The translations under genes were made by a program, and so were the position numbers. A stretch of DNA of 64,000 nucleotides, taken from the NCBI RefSeq assembly GCF_026339735.1, contig NZ_JAPEQG010000001.1, positions 6,391,501-6,455,500 of the forward strand, in the 5' to 3' direction. Of this stretch, positions 41,458 to 50,340 are shown piece by piece. The first letter of the stretch is position 1. Each line of letters opens with the position of its first letter. Source of the DNA: Streptomyces sp. NBC_01669. Lineage in GTDB: Bacteria > Actinomycetota > Actinomycetes > Streptomycetales > Streptomycetaceae. The notes below the pieces were generated by a model that worked only from the letters and a program-made list of their open reading frames with translations, did no database searches and was not told where the DNA came from.

Positions 41458-42450
41458 ATGAAGACAGAGATGAGGAACAGGACCCTCGGGCGCGACGGGG
41501 CCGAGGTAGGTGCGCTCGGCTTCGGCTGCTGGGCCATCGGCGGCGAATGGGCGGACCGGGACGGCAATCCGCTCGGCTGGGGTGCGGTCGACGACGAGGA
41601 GTCCGTGGCCGCGGTCAGGCGGGCGCTCGACCTCGGTGTGACGTTCTTCGACACGGCCGATGTGTACGGGGCCGGGCACAGCGAACGCGTTCTCGCCCGG
41701 GCCCTCGCGGGGAACCGCGACGACGTCGTCATCGCCACCAAGTGGGGCAACCGCTTCGACGAGCGGACCCGCACACTGATCGCCGGCGACAGCTCGCCCG
41801 CGTACGCCCGCGAGGCGCTCATCGGCTCGCTCCGCAGGCTCGGCACCGACCGCATCGACCTCTATCAGCTGCACCTGTCCGATGCTCCGCTCGACGAAGC
41901 CGCCGAACTCCGTGAGGTCTGTGAGGAGTTCGTGGCCGAGGGGCTGATCCTGGCGTACGCGTGGAGCACCGACGACCCGGTGCGCGCCGCGCTGTTCGCC
42001 GAGGGGGCACACTGCGTCGCCGTGCAGCACGCCTGCAATGTGCTTCAGGACGCGCCGGAGATGCTTGCGCTCTGTGCGGAGCAGGGGCTCGCGAGCATCA
42101 ACCGCAGCCCGCTCGCGATGGGCCTTCTCACCGGCGCGTACGGCCCCGGCCGGCGCGGCGGTGCGGGTGACATCCGGGCCACCCCGCCCGCCTGGCTGCG
42201 GTGGTTCGGGGCGGGCGGGGCCGCGGCGCCGGAGTGGGCCGCGCGGGTCGACGCCGTACGCGAGATCCTGACCGCGGACGGCCGCACCCTTGCGCAGGGC
42301 GCCCTCGGCTGGCTCTGGGCGCGCAGCCCGCACACCGTGCCGATCCCCGGTTTCCGGACGGTCGCCCAGGCCGAGGAGAATGCCGGGGCGATGGCCCACG
42401 GGCCGCTGCGGGACGAGCAGGTGGCGGAGATCGGCGCGCTGCTGGCGTAG
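41458..42450 (+). CDS. Aldo/keto reductase
   Basis: This 330-residue TIM-barrel NADPH oxidoreductase contains the catalytic tetrad: FDTADVYGAGHSE (Asp, Tyr), IATKWGN (Lys) and DLYQLHLSD (His). The cofactor-binding RSPLAMGLLTGAYG and the C-terminal TVPIPGFRTVAQAEEN complete the family pattern. TAGCCT at 41445-41450 lies 7 bases before ATG 41458, so the transcript is probably leaderless. Substrate unknown. The MITE-like element starts 35 bases after the stop. Confidence 0.92.
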   Translation: MKTEMRNRTLGRDGAEVGALGFGCWAIGGEWADRDGNPLGWGAVDDEESVAAVRRALDLGVTFFDTADVYGAGHSERVLARALAGNRDDVVIATKWGNRFDERTRTLIAGDSSPAYAREALIGSLRRLGTDRIDLYQLHLSDAPLDEAAELREVCEEFVAEGLILAYAWSTDDPVRAALFAEGAHCVAVQHACNVLQDAPEMLALCAEQGLASINRSPLAMGLLTGAYGPGRRGGAGDIRATPPAWLRWFGAGGAAAPEWAARVDAVREILTADGRTLAQGALGWLWARSPHTVPIPGFRTVAQAEENAGAMAHGPLRDEQVAEIGALLA

Positions 42451-42485
42451 CGGGGATCCGTCCGGACGGATCCGGGCCGCCCATG

Positions 42486-42699
42486 GCCTCAGAGCCTGTC
42501 GGGTGACCTTTGATCGGGCGGCCACGCCCTGGCACGCACGCTTCCCGCGTTGCCGAAATGTCCTCGTAGCTCCTTCCCCAGGCTCTCAGCTTCGTTCGAG
42601 CAGGGGAGACCCCATCCGAGGACATCCCGCCGTCTTGGAATCGCACGCACCGGACCGCGTCCGCTATCCGACCGAAGGTCACCCGGCAGGCTCTCAGGC
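42486..42699. mobile_element. MITE-like quasi-palindromic element
   Basis: Imperfect terminal inverted repeats of about 27-32 bases (42486-42517 and 42668-42699; 3 mismatches in the inner 27) bound an element of roughly 210 bases with no coding capacity. Inside, ATGTCCTCG and CGAGGACAT and other arms repeat the palindromy, so the whole element can fold on itself. The interior resembles dispersed non-autonomous repeats common in Streptomyces chromosomes. The right end supplies the stop codon of the truncated serine hydrolase. No clear target duplication is seen. Confidence 0.75.
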
Positions 42700-43197
42700 G
42701 CCCGCTGCGTACCGCCAGAAGTCCCGCATCAGGGCGGGCGGTGTCGGTCCGGTCATCTCCAGCTGGCTGAGCATGATGGAGACCGTGCCGGTGGACGGAG
42801 TGAGGTGGGCCGTCGTTCCCGTGCCGCCGACCCAGTCGTAGCGTCCCGGCACGTTCCACGGATCGGCGGTCTCGACATCGACCGAGCCGCCGAAGCCCCA
42901 GCCCTGGCCCTCGATGAACAGGGCACTGGCTGCCCGCTGGGCCGGTGTCAGCTGGTCGGTGGTCATCTGCCGCACCGATGCGGGCGACAGCAGCCCGTCG
43001 CCGTCGGCGAGCAGCATGCGGGCGAAGGCGAGCCAGTCGTCGACCGTGGACACCAGTCCGCCCGCGCCGGACGGGAACGGGGGCACGCTGCTCCACTGCC
43101 CGTCGGGGGCGTCCACCAGCTGAGTGCCGCCGTCCGGATCGATGCGGTAGTAACTGGTGCGGTCAGAGGTAAGACTTCCGTCGCCGCCCGGAATCAC
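42694..43197 (-). pseudogene. Serine hydrolase (beta-lactamase/class C-like) fragment
   Basis: The frame encodes the C-terminal part of a penicillin-binding-protein-like serine hydrolase: SSVPPFPSGAGGLVSTVDDW, LAFARMLLADGDGLLSPASV, then GQGWGFGGSVDVET, DWVGGTGTTAHLTP and SIMLSQLEM. The HTG/KTG-like third motif region is present (GGTGTTA), but the first 200 or so residues with SxxK and YxN motifs are absent: nothing upstream of 43197 continues it. The stop codon (42694-42696) lies in the end of the MITE-like element. A truncated gene is the best reading. Confidence 0.75.
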
Positions 43198-43307
43198 CGG
43201 GCCGGTGGCATGGATTACGCCCGACTGGCGGTCCGAGGGTGGAGAGCCGGGGGAGCCTCGCAGACCGCCCGTTACGATTCCGGGCCGGACGGTGCGGCTC
43301 CGGGCAC

Positions 43308-43970
43308 TCAGCCGGTGGCGCCGGCCTGGCTCGGCACGGATTCCAGCTGCGCGAGCAGCCGCCCGCCGCGATCCTCCGACATGTCGAGCGTGGCCAGCAC
43401 GGCGGGCGTCGAGATGCTCGGCAGGACGTAATGCAGCAGTACGGAGATCCGGCGCCCCAAGTCCTCACGCCGGCACAGGACCTGGGACATCACCTGGATT
43501 CCGGAGAAGGCGCCCGCCAGCAGCTCGGCGGTCTCACGCGGATGCACGTGCGGCAGCAGCTCGCCCTGGCTCCTGGCGGCGCTCAGCAGATGTTCGAGCC
43601 GGTCGATCCAGGCCCGGAACGGGGTGCCCCGGTCGAGACCCTCGACCGCCTGGTCCATCGCCAGCCCGACGCTTGCCCTCACCAGGGGTTCGTGGCGGAG
43701 CCGGTGGGCGAGAATCATTCCCTGGTCCACGAGCTCCTGAAGCTTCGTCGGTTGCGGCGGCAGCGGAAAACTGTCCAGCTGGACATCCATCACACCGAGC
43801 GCCAGTTCTTCCTTCGAGTTGAAGTGGAAGTACAGCGCGCCCTTGGTCACCCCCGCCCTGGCGAGGATCTCGCTGATGGTGGCGCTGCTGTAGCCACGCT
43901 CGTCGAACACGGCGGCGGCCGCCACCAGGATCGACCGTCGAGTCTGGATCGCGCGCGCCTGCTGGGCCAT
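43308..43970 (-). CDS. Gamma-butyrolactone receptor-type TetR regulator (ArpA/ScbR family)
   Basis: The 220-residue repressor is very like ScbR/FarA/ArpA: RAIQTRRSILVAAAAVFDER, then SSATISEILARAGVTKGALY and FHFNSKEELALGVMD form the characteristic N-terminal HTH. The ligand domain contains WIDRLEHLLSAARSQGELLP and ELLAGAFSGIQVMSQVL; the latter carries the conserved Trp/Phe-rich signature only partly. Such proteins bind hormone-like butyrolactones or antibiotics and control secondary metabolism. No AfsA-type synthase or biosynthetic cluster lies next to it, so it may be a pseudo-receptor. The upstream GAAACCGGACTGTC (near 44029) is only a weak ARE-box-like match. Bases 43971-44239 show no gene. 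Confidence 0.9.
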   Translation of the reverse strand: MAQQARAIQTRRSILVAAAAVFDERGYSSATISEILARAGVTKGALYFHFNSKEELALGVMDVQLDSFPLPPQPTKLQELVDQGMILAHRLRHEPLVRASVGLAMDQAVEGLDRGTPFRAWIDRLEHLLSAARSQGELLPHVHPRETAELLAGAFSGIQVMSQVLCRREDLGRRISVLLHYVLPSISTPAVLATLDMSEDRGGRLLAQLESVPSQAGATG

Positions 43971-44239
43971 CAGCTACGAGTCTCTCTAGTCGTGGCGTGG
44001 TCGGCGCCACAGGGGTCTGACTGAAAGGGGAAACCGGACTGTCAGCATCTTACTGCTGGGGTGGTCGGCCTCCTAAGGGCTGTCCCGGGGTGGATCCGCC
44101 GGGACGACGTCTTGATCCGTCTCCCCTCACGCGGCGCCCGGCCCCTCGCGCGTCGACCGCGAGCCGGGCACGGGCTTCGGCGCCGCCCACGCCCGGCACA
44201 CCCCTCGGTGACGTCAGCGGTCCGGCCTCGGCCGGTTGC

Positions 44240-45118
44240 TCACTGCGCCGCGGGGATACGCGTTCCCGTGCCGCTCACCCGCACCCGCGCGTCGCCCGCG
44301 CGCAGTTCGACCGCGAGCGTGCCGGGGCGGCCCATGTCCTGACCCTGGTGGAGGGTGAGGACCGCGGCGTCCGGGACGAGCGCCAGCTCGCGCAGGTACG
44401 CGCCGAAGGCGGCCGCCGCCGCACCCGTCGCCGGGTCCTCGACCACGCCGCCGACCGGGAACGGGTCGCGGACGTGGAAGACGGTCGCCGACTCGCGCCA
44501 CACCAGCTGGACCGTGGTCAGGTCGAGCCGGTGCATCAGCGCTTCGAGGCGGGCGAAGTCGTAGTCGAGGTCGGCGAGGCGCTCCCGGCTTCCGGCGGCC
44601 AGCACCAGATGACGGGCGCCCGCATAGGCGATCCGTGGCGGCAGGGCCGGGTCCAGGTCGCCGGCCGGCCAGTCCAGGGCGGCCAGCGCCTCGGCCAGGT
44701 CGTCCGGGGCGACATCCGTGACATGCGGTTCGACGCTGGTGAGGGTGGCGCGGAGTTCGGTGGCGTCCCGGACGACGGTGACCGGGACCGTACCCGCCTG
44801 AGTGGTGAACACGAGGTCGCCCGGCCCGTTGCGCTCGGCGAGGGCGATGGCTGTCGCGACGGTGGCATGGCCGCAGAACGGGACTTCGGCCTTCGGGCTG
44901 AAGTAGCGGATCGTGTAGCCGCGACCACCCGATTCACCCGAAGTGCCCGGTCCGGTCAGGAATGCCGACTCGCTGTAGCCGAGTTCCGCCGCGATCGCGA
45001 GCATCGCGGCGTCGTCGAGACCGGACGCGTCGAGGACGACCCCCGCCGGATTGCCGCCCTGCGGGTCGGCGGAGAAGGCGGTGTAGCGCAGGACCTCGGT
45101 TCCTGAAATCTCACTCAT
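44240..45118 (-). CDS. PhzF-family isomerase
   Basis: This 292-residue protein has the PhzF/YddE fold, two diaminopimelate epimerase-like halves. Landmarks: AFSADPQGGNPAGVVLD, AAELGYSESAFLTG (catalytic Glu), IRYFSPKAEVPFCGHATVAT, and VEDPATGAAAAAFGAYL. The reaction in primary metabolism is unknown; phenazine production cannot be inferred. ATG at 45116-45118 (MSEISGTEV). A second, more divergent PhzF-like gene lies at 59040. Confidence 0.9.
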   Translation of the reverse strand: MSEISGTEVLRYTAFSADPQGGNPAGVVLDASGLDDAAMLAIAAELGYSESAFLTGPGTSGESGGRGYTIRYFSPKAEVPFCGHATVATAIALAERNGPGDLVFTTQAGTVPVTVVRDATELRATLTSVEPHVTDVAPDDLAEALAALDWPAGDLDPALPPRIAYAGARHLVLAAGSRERLADLDYDFARLEALMHRLDLTTVQLVWRESATVFHVRDPFPVGGVVEDPATGAAAAAFGAYLRELALVPDAAVLTLHQGQDMGRPGTLAVELRAGDARVRVSGTGTRIPAAQ

Positions 45119-45291
45119 GACGCTGCTCAACCCTGCCGCGAGCCAAGGCATTCCCGCCCGGGGCGGGCCGGCGGCCCGGAACGCGGCCCACGGGCGTGGT
45201 GGCGGTTCTTGACGCCGGTGCCCGTTTCACCCAGGAGCAGGAGTCCGGGAGCGTGCCGCTCGGCTCGACCGGCGGCGCGCGCAAGGAATCG

Positions 45292-46065
45292 TCAACCCCG
45301 GCCCACGTACGGCATCGTCGTCGCCAGGACCGTCGCGAACTGCACGTTCGCTTCCAGCGGCAGCTCCGCCATGTGCACCACCGTCCGGGCCACGTCCGCC
45401 GCTGCCATCACCGGCTCCACCGCCAGTTCGCCGTTGGCCTGGAGGATGCCGGTCTGCATCCGCTCCGTCATCTCCGTGGCTGCGTTCCCGATGTCGATCT
45501 GCCCGCAGGCGATCCGGTACGGACGGCCGTCCAGCGACAGCGACTTCGTCAGCCCGGTCATCGCGTGCTTGGTCGCCGTGTACGCCACCGAGTGGGGGCG
45601 CGGCGCATGTGCGGAGATCGAGCCGTTGTTGATGATCCGGCCGCCCTGCGGGTCCTGCTCCTTCATCTGCCGGTACGCGGCCTGCGCGCACAGGAAGGCC
45701 CCTGTCAGGTTCACATCGACGACCGTGCGCCAGTCCTCGTAGGAGAGCTCCTCGACCGGGACGGAGCGCGGGCCGAACGTGCCCGCGTTGTTGAACAGCA
45801 GGTCGACCCGGCCGGTCCACTCCCGTACGGAGGAGAAGAGCACGTCCACGTCCTCGGGGCGGGAGACGTCGGCGGGGACGGTGATCGCCCGGGCGTCCGG
45901 CCCGGCCAGTTCCACGGTCTCGGCGAGGGGTTCGGGGCGGCGGCCCGCGAGCGCCACCGACCAACCGGCGCCCGTCAGGGCGAGAGCCACCGCGCGGCCG
46001 ATCCCGGAGCCCGCGCCCGTGACGACGGCCGTCCTCACGTCGGGGTTCAACACTTTGTTGCCCAT
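45292..46065 (-). CDS. SDR family oxidoreductase
   Basis: This 257-residue classical short-chain dehydrogenase carries TAVVTGAGSGIGRAVALAL near residue 13, AGRRPEPL (NADPH-favouring Arg pair), FNNAGTFG, and a catalytic Ser...YTATKHA (Tyr near 163, Lys near 167). An N-terminal MGNKVLNPD precedes the fold. No operon partner: gaps to both neighbours exceed 170 bases. Substrate unknown. Confidence 0.9.
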   Translation of the reverse strand: MGNKVLNPDVRTAVVTGAGSGIGRAVALALTGAGWSVALAGRRPEPLAETVELAGPDARAITVPADVSRPEDVDVLFSSVREWTGRVDLLFNNAGTFGPRSVPVEELSYEDWRTVVDVNLTGAFLCAQAAYRQMKEQDPQGGRIINNGSISAHAPRPHSVAYTATKHAMTGLTKSLSLDGRPYRIACGQIDIGNAATEMTERMQTGILQANGELAVEPVMAAADVARTVVHMAELPLEANVQFATVLATTMPYVGRG

Positions 46066-46303
46066 GACGACGCAGCGTACGCCTCTCGCCTCAAGAGTCG
46101 CCGCCGGGCGGCCGGTTCGGGCTCCCAGGGGTCATTCCCCGATCGTTCCCCGGCGATTCCTGCGCCACCGGCGGATGCACATGGTCTCCCTCGCCGTTGA
46201 ACTGCTGCGGCTCGGCCGCAAAGGCGGTCTACTCCTCAGCCGGGAGAACCAAGGCCTCGCTCACGAGGGAGAGCGCTGCAAAAGTCCTCGGAGGTGGGGA
46301 ACC

Positions 46304-46329
46304 AGGGCCTCACGCCTGCGTGAAGCCCT
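46304..46329. terminator. Hairpin terminator candidate
   Basis: AGGGCCTCACG and CGTGAAGCCCT pair with one mismatch around a CCTG loop, just after the Gfo/Idh/MocA stop on the minus strand. The rest of 46066-46342 shows no gene. Confidence 0.55.
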
Positions 46330-46342
46330 GCCTCCGTCCCGG

Positions 46343-47344
46343 TCAGCCGATGTCGTCCGCCGGGTAGCGGACGCCGATGCGGTCACGTACCGCATCGAGC
46401 GTCCGCATCACCGCCAGCGATCCGTCCAGCGGCACCAGCGGCGACTCCGTCTCACCGGCCCTCAGCGCGCGCAGGACCTCCGCCTGCTCGAACTGCATCC
46501 CGCGGAGCCCGTCGCCCGCGCTCCCCGCGGTGAACTCCTCCGGGTCGTGACCCTCCCGGTGCAGCACGAACCGCTCCGGGTAGAAGAAACCGCGCGGGAA
46601 GTCGATCCGCCCCCTGGTGCCCGTGACCGACGCGGTCTGCGGGGTGTCGGCGGTGACCGAGCAACTGAGCAGCGCCGTGGCGCCCGACTCCCAGCCCAGC
46701 AGCATGCCGGTGTTCAGATCGACGCCCTCGGGGGAGAGCAGCGCATCGGCCTGGACACGGTCCGGCTCACCCAGCAGCAGATGAGCGAACGACACCGGGT
46801 ACACCCCGAGGTCCAGCAGCGCGCCGCCGCCGAGCGCCGGGTCCCGCAGCCGGTGGTCCGGGCCGAACGGACCCGCGAGCCCGAAGTCGGCCTGCACGGT
46901 ACGGATGTCGCCGATGGCGCCGTCGGCGATCAGTGCGGTCAGCCGCCGGACGACCGGGCTGCAGTACGTCCACATCGCCTCCATGAGGAAGAGGCCACGG
47001 TCCCGGGCGAGCGCCACGAGCTCCTCCGCCTCCCGGGAATTGAGCGTGAACGCCTTCTCGCACAGCACGTGCTTTCCGGCCTCCAGGCAGAGCGCGGTGG
47101 CCTCCCGGTGCGCGGAGTGCGGCGTGGCCACGTACACCACGTCGACCTCGTCGTCGGCGGCGAGCTCGGCCCAGCTGCCGTACGCCTTCGGTATGCCGAA
47201 CCGTTCGGCGAACGCCTTCGCCGACGTGTCCGTACGGGAAGCCACGGCGACCACTTCCGTGTCGGGCATCGCCTGCAGGTCGGCGGTGAAGGTCGCGGCG
47301 ATGCCACCCGTAGCCAGCACGCCCCAACGCACGGTCCTGCTCAT
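46343..47344 (-). CDS. Gfo/Idh/MocA family oxidoreductase
   Basis: This 333-residue NAD(P)-dependent sugar or inositol dehydrogenase-like enzyme has an N-terminal Rossmann fold (VRWGVLATGGIAATFTADLQ, then VVAVASRTD), the EKA-type motif HVLCEKAFTLNSREAEELVA (catalytic Lys) and the C-terminal sheet domain starting DFGLAGPFGPDHRL. ATG at 47342-47344 follows GGGAGCAGG. Substrate unknown. It is divergent from the MFS gene. Confidence 0.9.
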   Translation of the reverse strand: MSRTVRWGVLATGGIAATFTADLQAMPDTEVVAVASRTDTSAKAFAERFGIPKAYGSWAELAADDEVDVVYVATPHSAHREATALCLEAGKHVLCEKAFTLNSREAEELVALARDRGLFLMEAMWTYCSPVVRRLTALIADGAIGDIRTVQADFGLAGPFGPDHRLRDPALGGGALLDLGVYPVSFAHLLLGEPDRVQADALLSPEGVDLNTGMLLGWESGATALLSCSVTADTPQTASVTGTRGRIDFPRGFFYPERFVLHREGHDPEEFTAGSAGDGLRGMQFEQAEVLRALRAGETESPLVPLDGSLAVMRTLDAVRDRIGVRYPADDIG

Positions 47345-47424
47345 GCCTGCTCCCAAGAAAAAGGTCTCGACCACTCCGGCTGAGCTGAGAGCATAGAGGC
47401 GGATTCAACTATTTGGAGATGAGA

Positions 47425-48732
47425 ATGCCGGAGACCGGCGTGAGCCGAGCCCAGCACGCAGACATATCGAACGCCGCAGTCGAGCCCGGCACCGGCGAGA
47501 GCACCGGTGCCGGGCCCGCCGCCACCGCCGCGGCCCGCCGCACCGCACTCCTCGTCACCCTCGTCCTCGGCGGTCTCACCGCTCTTCCGCCGCTCTCCAT
47601 GGACATGTACCTGCCTGCGCTGCCGGCAGTCACCGACGCCCTGCACGCCCCCGCGGCCACCGTCCAGCTCACCCTCACCGCCTGCCTCGCCGGAATGGCG
47701 CTCGGCCAGGTCGTCGTCGGACCGATGAGCGACCGCTGGGGCAGGCGCCGGCCGCTGCTCATCGGCATGGCGGTCTACGTACTCGCCACCGCGATCTGCG
47801 TCTTCGCGCCCACCGCGGAACTCCTCATCGGCTTCCGCCTCCTGCAGGGCCTTGCGGGCGCGGCCGGCATCGTCATCGCCCGCGCCGTCGTCCGTGACAT
47901 GTACGACGGCGTGGAGATGGCCAAGTTCTTCTCCACCCTGATGCTGATCTCCGGCGTCGCACCGATCGTCGCGCCGCTGATCGGCGGACAGGTGCTGCGG
48001 TTCACCGACTGGCGGGGCATCTTCGCCGTTCTCACCGTCGTCGGCGTCGCGCTCACCCTCGTCGTCTGGAAGTGGCTGCACGAGACGCTGCCGCCGGAGG
48101 AACGGCACACCGGCGGGATCGGCGAGGCACTGCGCACCATGCGCGGGCTCCTCGGCGACCGGGTCTTCACCGGTTACATGATCGCGGGCAGCCTCGCCTT
48201 CGCCGCACTCTTCGCCTATGTCAGCGCCTCACCGTTCGTGGTTCAGGAAATTTACGGTGCCTCGCCGCAGACCTTCAGCCTGCTCTTCGGCATCAACTCC
48301 ATCGGCCTGATCACTGTCGGCCAGATCAACGGCAGGCTGCTGGTGGGCCGGATCAGCCTGGACAAGGCGCTCGGTTTCGGGCTCGGCGTCATCGTCCTCG
48401 CCGCGGTCGCGCTGCTGCTGATGACGTCCGGCGTCTTCGGCGAGGTCGGTCTGGTGCCGGTCGCCGCCGGGCTCTTCGTCCTGATGTCCGCGATGGGGCT
48501 CGCGATGCCGAACACCAATGCCCAGGCGCTCATGCGTACCAAGCACGCGGCGGGTTCCGCCTCGGCGCTGCTCGGTACGTCGTCGTTCCTGATCGGGGCT
48601 GTCGCCTCACCGCTCGTCGGGATCGCGGGGGAGGAGACGGCCGTCCCGATGGCGGTCGTCCAGGTCGTGTGCGCGGTCGGCGCGATGGTCTGCTTCCTGG
48701 GCCTGTGCCGACCCTGGCAACGGCGGTCGTAG
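47425..48732 (+). CDS. MFS drug exporter (Bcr/CflA family)
   Basis: This 435-residue transporter with 12 membrane segments uses the proton gradient. The Bcr/CflA signature is visible as LPPLSMDMYLPALPAVTDAL in helix 1, QLTLTACLAGMALGQVVVGP with SDRWGRRRPLL after helix 2, and RLLQGLAGAAGIVIARAVVRD in helix 4-5. Hydrophilic N-terminus of about 35 residues. ATG 47425 is chosen (GGAG 6 bases upstream); in-frame TTG 47413 and ATG 47419 would overlap that site. Substrate unknown; the family exports bicyclomycin, chloramphenicol and sulfonamides. Confidence 0.92.
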   Translation: MPETGVSRAQHADISNAAVEPGTGESTGAGPAATAAARRTALLVTLVLGGLTALPPLSMDMYLPALPAVTDALHAPAATVQLTLTACLAGMALGQVVVGPMSDRWGRRRPLLIGMAVYVLATAICVFAPTAELLIGFRLLQGLAGAAGIVIARAVVRDMYDGVEMAKFFSTLMLISGVAPIVAPLIGGQVLRFTDWRGIFAVLTVVGVALTLVVWKWLHETLPPEERHTGGIGEALRTMRGLLGDRVFTGYMIAGSLAFAALFAYVSASPFVVQEIYGASPQTFSLLFGINSIGLITVGQINGRLLVGRISLDKALGFGLGVIVLAAVALLLMTSGVFGEVGLVPVAAGLFVLMSAMGLAMPNTNAQALMRTKHAAGSASALLGTSSFLIGAVASPLVGIAGEETAVPMAVVQVVCAVGAMVCFLGLCRPWQRRS

Positions 48733-48835
48733 AAGCTCGGGAACGACCCGGGAGTGTCCGGCGGATCACGGCCGGGACCGCGACGCCAGGCACCCCCCAC
48801 GTTCTCGTCCCCACCAGGACGGCCCTTGGAGGAGC

Positions 48836-50164
48836 TCAGTGGGGCGCGCGCGGGTAGCCGAGCAGATGAAGCCGGTCCAGCTCGTCCGTCCACCGGAACA
48901 CGCCGACGCCTGCCTCCGCCTCCGCGCCCGGCAGCCGCACATTGGACGGCAGCCCCTCCGGGGTCCCGGTGACGACCTCGACGGCGACCGGGCGGCCGCC
49001 ACCGTTCAGGGCGTCCGTCGCGTTGCGCACGTTCGTCGCGCCGTACGCGATGCCCTCGTCCGTGACGGAGGCCAGCGTCAGCCGCTTCGAACCGTCCGGC
49101 GCCTCCAGGCAGAAACCCTTCTTGGCCGTCAGGTCGAAGGCGAGGTTCCCGGCCACCAGATAGCCGCCCGAGGGCGACATGACGGCCTGCGGGTACTGGC
49201 CCGGCTTGATGGCCACCTTGTTGCACTCCACCGTGGCCACCGGTTTCCCCGTCTCCGCGTCGTGCACCGCCCACAGGTCATGGGTCTTCGCCGGCTCCTG
49301 CCCCTTGGCGAGCTGCCACTTGGCCAGCACCCAGCCGGGGGCCACGGTCGTCGGGATCCCGCTGGTGCGGTCGGTGTTCTTCGGGGCGACGTTCCGGCTG
49401 AACCAGCCGCCCTGCACCCAGAACTCCCGAGCCCCGCTCACCAGCAGGCCCTTCTTCGTCAGTCCGAACACCTCGGTGAGCTGCTTGCAGGACGGGCAGT
49501 CCTTCGGGTACTTCAACGCCGAGGGAGCGATCTTCGAGATCTGTCCGGTCGCCGGGTCGACCACGACACTGGTCGTCCGACCGTCGCTGATCAGGATGTC
49601 GGGGCCGGAGGCGATGACGCTCGGGGCGGAGGACCACGGCACCTCGATGCGCCGCCGGGCGCCGTCCTTCACGTCGTACACATCGAGGGAGACGATCGTG
49701 TCGGCCGGGGTCAGCGCGTTCACGCCGACCTTTCCGTACGTCCAGGTGACGAAGTACTCCACGTCGTTCTTGGTGACCAGGAGCAGCTTCGGGGAGTGCT
49801 TCGAGGCCGGCGGCCGCCAGTTCTCGCCCTTCCAGCCCGCCTTCCCGGTCTCCGAGTCGATGGTCTCCAGCCGGTACTGGTTGTCGGCGACCCGCAGCAG
49901 ATAGCCGAGGCGTCCCGTCGTCCGGGAGATCGCGTAGTCGGGAGAGGTGTTGACGAGCTCCCAGCCGCTTTGTGTGGTGTACGCGGGAGGAACCGTGAGC
50001 TGCGTCGCCGGGCCCGGACCCGTGGGCGTCGGCACCGGTTTCGCCGGCTTGTCGGCGCCCTTCCTGTCCTGGCTGCCCCCGGCACCGCACGTGGCCAGCA
50101 GAAGCAGCAGGGCGAGTACGAGCACCCCGGCGACCAGAGTCAGGCGCACGATCTTCTGTCTCAT
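48836..50164 (-). CDS. Exported hypothetical protein with PQQ-like beta-propeller
   Basis: The 442-residue protein starts with a signal/anchor (RQKIVRLTLVAGVLVLAL, then LLLLATCGAGG, a likely lipobox with Cys near 26) and a Pro/Thr linker. The remainder is strand-rich with Trp/Gly-Asp repeats (LGYLLRVADNQYRLETIDSE, VVVDPATGQISKIAP, LWAVHDAETGKPVATVEC) like quinoprotein-type propeller blades. It is probably a surface lipoprotein of unknown role. ATG at 50162-50164 follows GGAGGGG. Confidence 0.72.
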   Translation of the reverse strand: MRQKIVRLTLVAGVLVLALLLLLATCGAGGSQDRKGADKPAKPVPTPTGPGPATQLTVPPAYTTQSGWELVNTSPDYAISRTTGRLGYLLRVADNQYRLETIDSETGKAGWKGENWRPPASKHSPKLLLVTKNDVEYFVTWTYGKVGVNALTPADTIVSLDVYDVKDGARRRIEVPWSSAPSVIASGPDILISDGRTTSVVVDPATGQISKIAPSALKYPKDCPSCKQLTEVFGLTKKGLLVSGAREFWVQGGWFSRNVAPKNTDRTSGIPTTVAPGWVLAKWQLAKGQEPAKTHDLWAVHDAETGKPVATVECNKVAIKPGQYPQAVMSPSGGYLVAGNLAFDLTAKKGFCLEAPDGSKRLTLASVTDEGIAYGATNVRNATDALNGGGRPVAVEVVTGTPEGLPSNVRLPGAEAEAGVGVFRWTDELDRLHLLGYPRAPH

Positions 50165-50340
50165 GGTCCCCTCCGATGAGCAATCCTGGCGTCGCGCCGG
50201 TCAGCGTAGCAACTGGCCGGGGTTTACCAGCAGTTCGGATCCGGCGCTGTTCCGCGAAGGTCTCGCACCGGACGACGGGGCGCACGACGGGACAGGCACC
50301 GGCCGGGGAACAACCGGTCGTATCCGCCTACAATTCGTCA

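Noticed and set aside
41684..41697. Second KstR-like site (GAACGCGTTCTC)
   Set aside because: Imperfect, lacks the flanking T/A and lies inside the aldo/keto reductase coding region.
44015..44045. ARE box for the butyrolactone receptor-type regulator
   Set aside because: Only half of the consensus is recognisable (GAAACCGGACTGTC); too weak to list as an operator.
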